Below the pieces are notes generated by a model, which did no database searches, was not told the DNA's origin, and was given only the letters and a program-made list of their open reading frames with translations. A stretch of 43,933 bases of DNA. Source: Butyrivibrio sp. (GTDB lineage: Bacteria > Bacillota_A > Clostridia > Lachnospirales > Lachnospiraceae). Of the stretch, positions 41,445-43,933 are shown piece after piece (the stretch's first letter is position 1; the number at the start of each line of letters is the position of its first letter). The translations under genes were made by a program, and so were the position numbers. The DNA lies in contig JAGOGF010000010.1 in NCBI GenBank assembly GCA_017996845.1, positions 1 through 43,933 of the forward strand, written 5' to 3'.

Positions 41445-42344
41445 ATGAACTACAATACCCTGTCCGATGCATTAAAAAAGCAATTCGGAACAAAAGTATA
41501 TAAGCTTTCCCTGCAGACAGGCTGCTCCTGCCCAAACAGAGATGGCACGATCGGATCAGGCGGATGTTCTTTCTGCTCCGAAGGCGGCTCCGGAGACTTT
41601 GCATCTGCCATTGCTCCCATCCGGCAGCAGATTGCAGAAGCCAAAAACAGGATTGATGCAAAGTTTCCTGCGGGAATTCCTGCTTCTGAACGGAAGTATA
41701 TTGCTTATTTTCAGTCGTACACCAATACCTATGGCGATCCTGATCGGCTTTTTCATTTGTTCCGTGAAGCAATCTCCTGTCCTGAAATCGTGGCACTTTC
41801 AATCGGAACCAGACCGGATTGCCTGCCGGATGAAATTCTTGCTATGCTATCCGAACTGAACAAAATCAAACCTGTCTGGATCGAACTTGGACTGCAGACC
41901 ATTCATGAAAAGACTGCTTTGGCGATTCATCGTGGCTATCCACTTCCTGTTTTTGAAAAAACATATCAGAAACTGAAAATGCAGGGATTTACCGTTATTG
42001 TACATATTATCCTGGGACTTCCGGGTGAATCCGCAGCGGATATGCTGGATACCGTTCGCTATCTTGCCGGACTTTCTCCTGTGCTCGACGGAATCAAGCT
42101 ACAGCTTCTGCATATATTAAAGGGAACGGAGCTTGCCCGTAATTATTTGGACAATCCGTTCCCTGTCATGACACTGGATGAATATTGCAATATCATTGTA
42201 AGCTGTATCAAACTCCTGCCGCCTGAAACCATCGTTCATCGTCTTACCGGTGATGGACCCAAAAAGCTTCTGATCGCGCCTCTCTGGAGCGCCGATAAGA
42301 AAAAAGTCCTCAACACTCTGCAAAGATATATCCGCGAAGCATAA
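41445..42344 (+). CDS. TIGR01212-family radical SAM protein (YhcC-like)
   Basis: A 299-residue radical SAM enzyme: GCSCPNRDGTIGSGGCSFC supplies the Cys cluster in the unusual spaced form of this family, followed by GTRPDCLPDE (SAM contact) and the TIM-barrel. Members such as E. coli YhcC have no established reaction. GGAGG lies 12 nt before ATG 41445, a long spacing; no better in-frame start exists. It converges on the TPM gene with no obvious terminator between (42345-42402 is AT-rich). Its function is unassigned. Confidence 0.85.
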   Translation: MNYNTLSDALKKQFGTKVYKLSLQTGCSCPNRDGTIGSGGCSFCSEGGSGDFASAIAPIRQQIAEAKNRIDAKFPAGIPASERKYIAYFQSYTNTYGDPDRLFHLFREAISCPEIVALSIGTRPDCLPDEILAMLSELNKIKPVWIELGLQTIHEKTALAIHRGYPLPVFEKTYQKLKMQGFTVIVHIILGLPGESAADMLDTVRYLAGLSPVLDGIKLQLLHILKGTELARNYLDNPFPVMTLDEYCNIIVSCIKLLPPETIVHRLTGDGPKKLLIAPLWSADKKKVLNTLQRYIREA

Positions 42345-42402
42345 AACAGAACCACCATACCATTTTATTACAGCAAAAAACATTGGCACCTCGCTGCATT
42401 TT

Positions 42403-43278
42403 TTAAAAGCTGCCGCTGCTTCCGCCATGTGATGTTCCAGAGGAAGACGTATGGGTAGAACTGCCGCCGGATGATCCGTTATCCTTTGGTATGGGTGTTC
42501 TTGTTATCAAATGCCGCAGGAAACGATCTTCCTTCACGGACATCTGCAGGCTGTTTTTATCTTCATATGCCTCTGCACTGTCCGCAAAACGGATTGTTTT
42601 CATCCCTGAAACCATAACCCAGATTGGCAATGCTGCAACTGCACTTCCAAAAACAATGCACAATACGATCATTAATGGGGTCACCGGTTTTTTTGGCATA
42701 TGACCCACATCATATGGTTTTCCTGTTTGCGCCTGTTTCAAAAATGTACCGCACAATGAAGCATATTTTGTAAAAGCGCCGTTATAATCACCTGCGGAAA
42801 GCATTGGTACCATCCGATCCGTGATATATTTCTGTCCTTCATCCGTAAAATCTGCAATGGCAGAACCATATGTGGAAATCGCCCATTTACGGTCTCCCAT
42901 GCTAAGCGCCAGAAGGATTCCACCGTTTGCTTTCCCAAATCCGAAATTATTCTGATCGGAAGTATCATCTGCAAACGCCTCTATCGTACTTTCACTGTAT
43001 GAATCGACCGTCACAACTGCCATCTCGCAGCCATACGTGTTACTTATTTCCTGCATCTGTTCCTGTAATGACTTTTCTTCCGTATCTGTAAGAAGTCCGG
43101 CATCATCCTGTACCACCGCAACCGGCTTTGCAGATTCTGTCTCTGCAGATTCTGCCGTTGTGGATTCCGGCTTTGCGGATTCTGCCTTTGCCGTTATTTT
43201 ACCTGCACCTGCAAGCAGCAGTACCAGCATCCCCAGCATCAGAAAATGCATAACAGATTTTTTCAATCCTTTTTTCAT
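42403..43278 (-). CDS. TPM-domain (DUF477) membrane protein
   Basis: A 291-residue protein: signal-type N-terminus (KKGLKKSVMHFLMLGMLVLL), a Ser/Ala/Glu linker with imperfect ESAKPESTTAESAETESAKP repeats, a TPM domain (about 45-190; DDAGLLTDTEEKSLQEQM... and GILLALSMGDRKWAIST), one further membrane helix (about 200-225) and a Gly/Ser/Thr-rich tail. TPM domains occur in a plant photosystem II repair phosphatase and in bacterial membrane-protein maintenance modules; the bacterial activity is not established. ATG 43278 has GGGG-type SD 9 nt upstream; a longer frame to 43476 lacks one and would bury the signal. It is coupled to the next gene. Confidence 0.85.
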   Translation of the reverse strand: MKKGLKKSVMHFLMLGMLVLLLAGAGKITAKAESAKPESTTAESAETESAKPVAVVQDDAGLLTDTEEKSLQEQMQEISNTYGCEMAVVTVDSYSESTIEAFADDTSDQNNFGFGKANGGILLALSMGDRKWAISTYGSAIADFTDEGQKYITDRMVPMLSAGDYNGAFTKYASLCGTFLKQAQTGKPYDVGHMPKKPVTPLMIVLCIVFGSAVAALPIWVMVSGMKTIRFADSAEAYEDKNSLQMSVKEDRFLRHLITRTPIPKDNGSSGGSSTHTSSSGTSHGGSSGSF

Positions 43279-43298
43279 TCTATCATTCCCCTTCTGCT

Positions 43299-43933
43299 TC
43301 AGAACCTGACTATCCATTCCACCAGCAGCATAATTGCAGAAAAAGCCGCTGCAAACATCGCATAATATTTGATTGCCGCAGACCTGCTGACCGGAAGATT
43401 TCCTACCATTTTCCCCGTCTGCCCGTTCATGGCAAAAAGATAATGCGCATCCTTCCATGTCGTGGTAAGAAGCCAAACCGGATAAAGCGCATACTTGGCA
43501 TTCACCTGCTCCGGAACAATCTGACTGCTCAGCGTTCTGACCGAATCATATCCGCTGACCGTACCCCGGACCACATCCTCTGCACCTTTCTGAATTCGCT
43601 CCAGTGCACGTTCCTTTGCTGCCTGTTCATCCACATCATATTTATTTGCCAGAAAGCCTGCCAGAAAACCGCCATCATATGGCTGCAGATCTTTCATCAT
43701 AAAAGGTTCTATGGACTCCGTCAGATCATTGGGCATTTTCTCCGAACCATCAACCGGTACATGTGTAAATTCCATGCTGCCCTTTCGGCAAATTTCATAA
43801 TAGCTGGTATCCGTATAATTATAATTGCTGTCACTCCAGAATTTATGCGTTGTACCCTCATAATTCATATCCACACTGACTTCTGTATCATATAGCCAGA
43901 AGGGAATATATACCCCCTTTATTTCGTCAATAT
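43299..43933 (-). CDS. Membrane protein of the zinc-ribbon/TPM module (5' end cut by window edge)
   Basis: The frame is open to the right edge (211 codons visible), so the start lies beyond it. The visible N-terminal part (GVYIPFWLYDTEVSVDMNYEG, then TTHKFWSDSNYNYTDTSYYEICRKGSMEFTHVPVDGS) resembles the clostridial zinc-ribbon-containing membrane proteins found beside TPM genes. A C-terminal hydrophobic helix (YAMFAAAFSAIMLLVEWIV) anchors it. The zinc-ribbon Cys residues would lie in the unseen part. It ends 20 nt before the TPM start. The function is unknown; the name rests on context and partial similarity. Confidence 0.65.
   Translation of the reverse strand, partial: IDEIKGVYIPFWLYDTEVSVDMNYEGTTHKFWSDSNYNYTDTSYYEICRKGSMEFTHVPVDGSEKMPNDLTESIEPFMMKDLQPYDGGFLAGFLANKYDVDEQAAKERALERIQKGAEDVVRGTVSGYDSVRTLSSQIVPEQVNAKYALYPVWLLTTTWKDAHYLFAMNGQTGKMVGNLPVSRSAAIKYYAMFAAAFSAIMLLVEWIVRF

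Noticed and set aside
1..43933. Mobile elements, tRNA/rRNA genes, toxin-antitoxin or phage-defence islands
   Set aside because: No transposase, integrase, terminal repeats, tRNA cloverleaf, CRISPR repeat or phage gene was recognisable; the PIN-PhoH gene is a housekeeping fusion with no antitoxin partner.

Overview
The window looks like a chromosomal segment of a Gram-positive, moderately AT-rich anaerobe, most probably a gut Lachnospiraceae (Clostridia). Pointers are a PPDK with clostridial residue numbering, two tRNA-Trp T-box leaders, a Firmicutes-type LexA operator, class B sortase, DUF438/hemerythrin and PIN-PhoH proteins, and near-consensus sigma-A promoters with AGGAGG-type ribosome sites. 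I see no tRNA, rRNA, CRISPR array, insertion sequence or prophage. The segment is core metabolism and housekeeping, and its most interesting content is regulatory RNA and operators.

Layout. 1-6.7 kb: pyruvate phosphate dikinase (cut at the left edge), a membrane-anchored glycerophosphodiesterase, a sugar-type MFS carrier and, divergently, an ABC-F ATPase. 6.9-8.8 kb: a PHP phosphoesterase and a Cof-type HAD phosphatase. 8.9-16.0 kb: a leftward cluster pheA - DUF815 AAA ATPase - ppx/gppA - ppk1 - maf - small acidic protein, which puts polyphosphate synthesis and breakdown in one transcription unit. 16.2-18.5 kb: a DUF5050 surface protein converging on a MATE exporter. 18.6-20.5 kb: pyrB-pyrI (aspartate transcarbamoylase) behind a leader peptide and attenuator resembling enterobacterial pyrBI. 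20.5-23.9 kb: a tryptophan-type ABC importer (trpX-trpY-trpZ) behind a tRNA-Trp T-box. 23.9-29.3 kb: a CAP-domain lipoprotein, a P-type cation ATPase behind a yybP-ykoY (Mn2+) riboswitch, sortase B and an RluA pseudouridine synthase. 29.3-33.8 kb: a two-gene putative DNA-repair unit (TIGR03916 radical SAM + TIGR03915/DUF4130) under a LexA-type operator pair, then a Y-family DNA polymerase and a HAD phosphatase. 34.1-38.7 kb: a DUF438/hemerythrin/PAS protein, a PIN-PhoH ATPase, a small frameshifted membrane ORF and a LytTR regulator with its LiaF-like membrane partner. 38.8-41.4 kb: trpE-trpG behind a second tRNA-Trp T-box. 41.4 kb to the end: a TIGR01212 radical SAM protein and a TPM-domain / zinc-ribbon membrane gene pair cut at the right edge.

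How the parts fit. Two separate units, trpXYZ and trpEG, read uncharged tRNA-Trp through UGG specifiers, so import and the first committed step of synthesis should rise together when tryptophan is short; pheA, in the same window, draws on the same chorismate pool. PyrBI appears to be controlled by UTP-dependent transcription-translation coupling rather than by PyrR. The P-type ATPase gene is predicted to be switched on by Mn2+. The radical-SAM pair is predicted to be induced by DNA damage. The ABC-F protein carries all of its non-canonical residues in one of its two composite ATP sites. These five points are the main results; all were found by reading the sequence and none was checked by database search or folding software.
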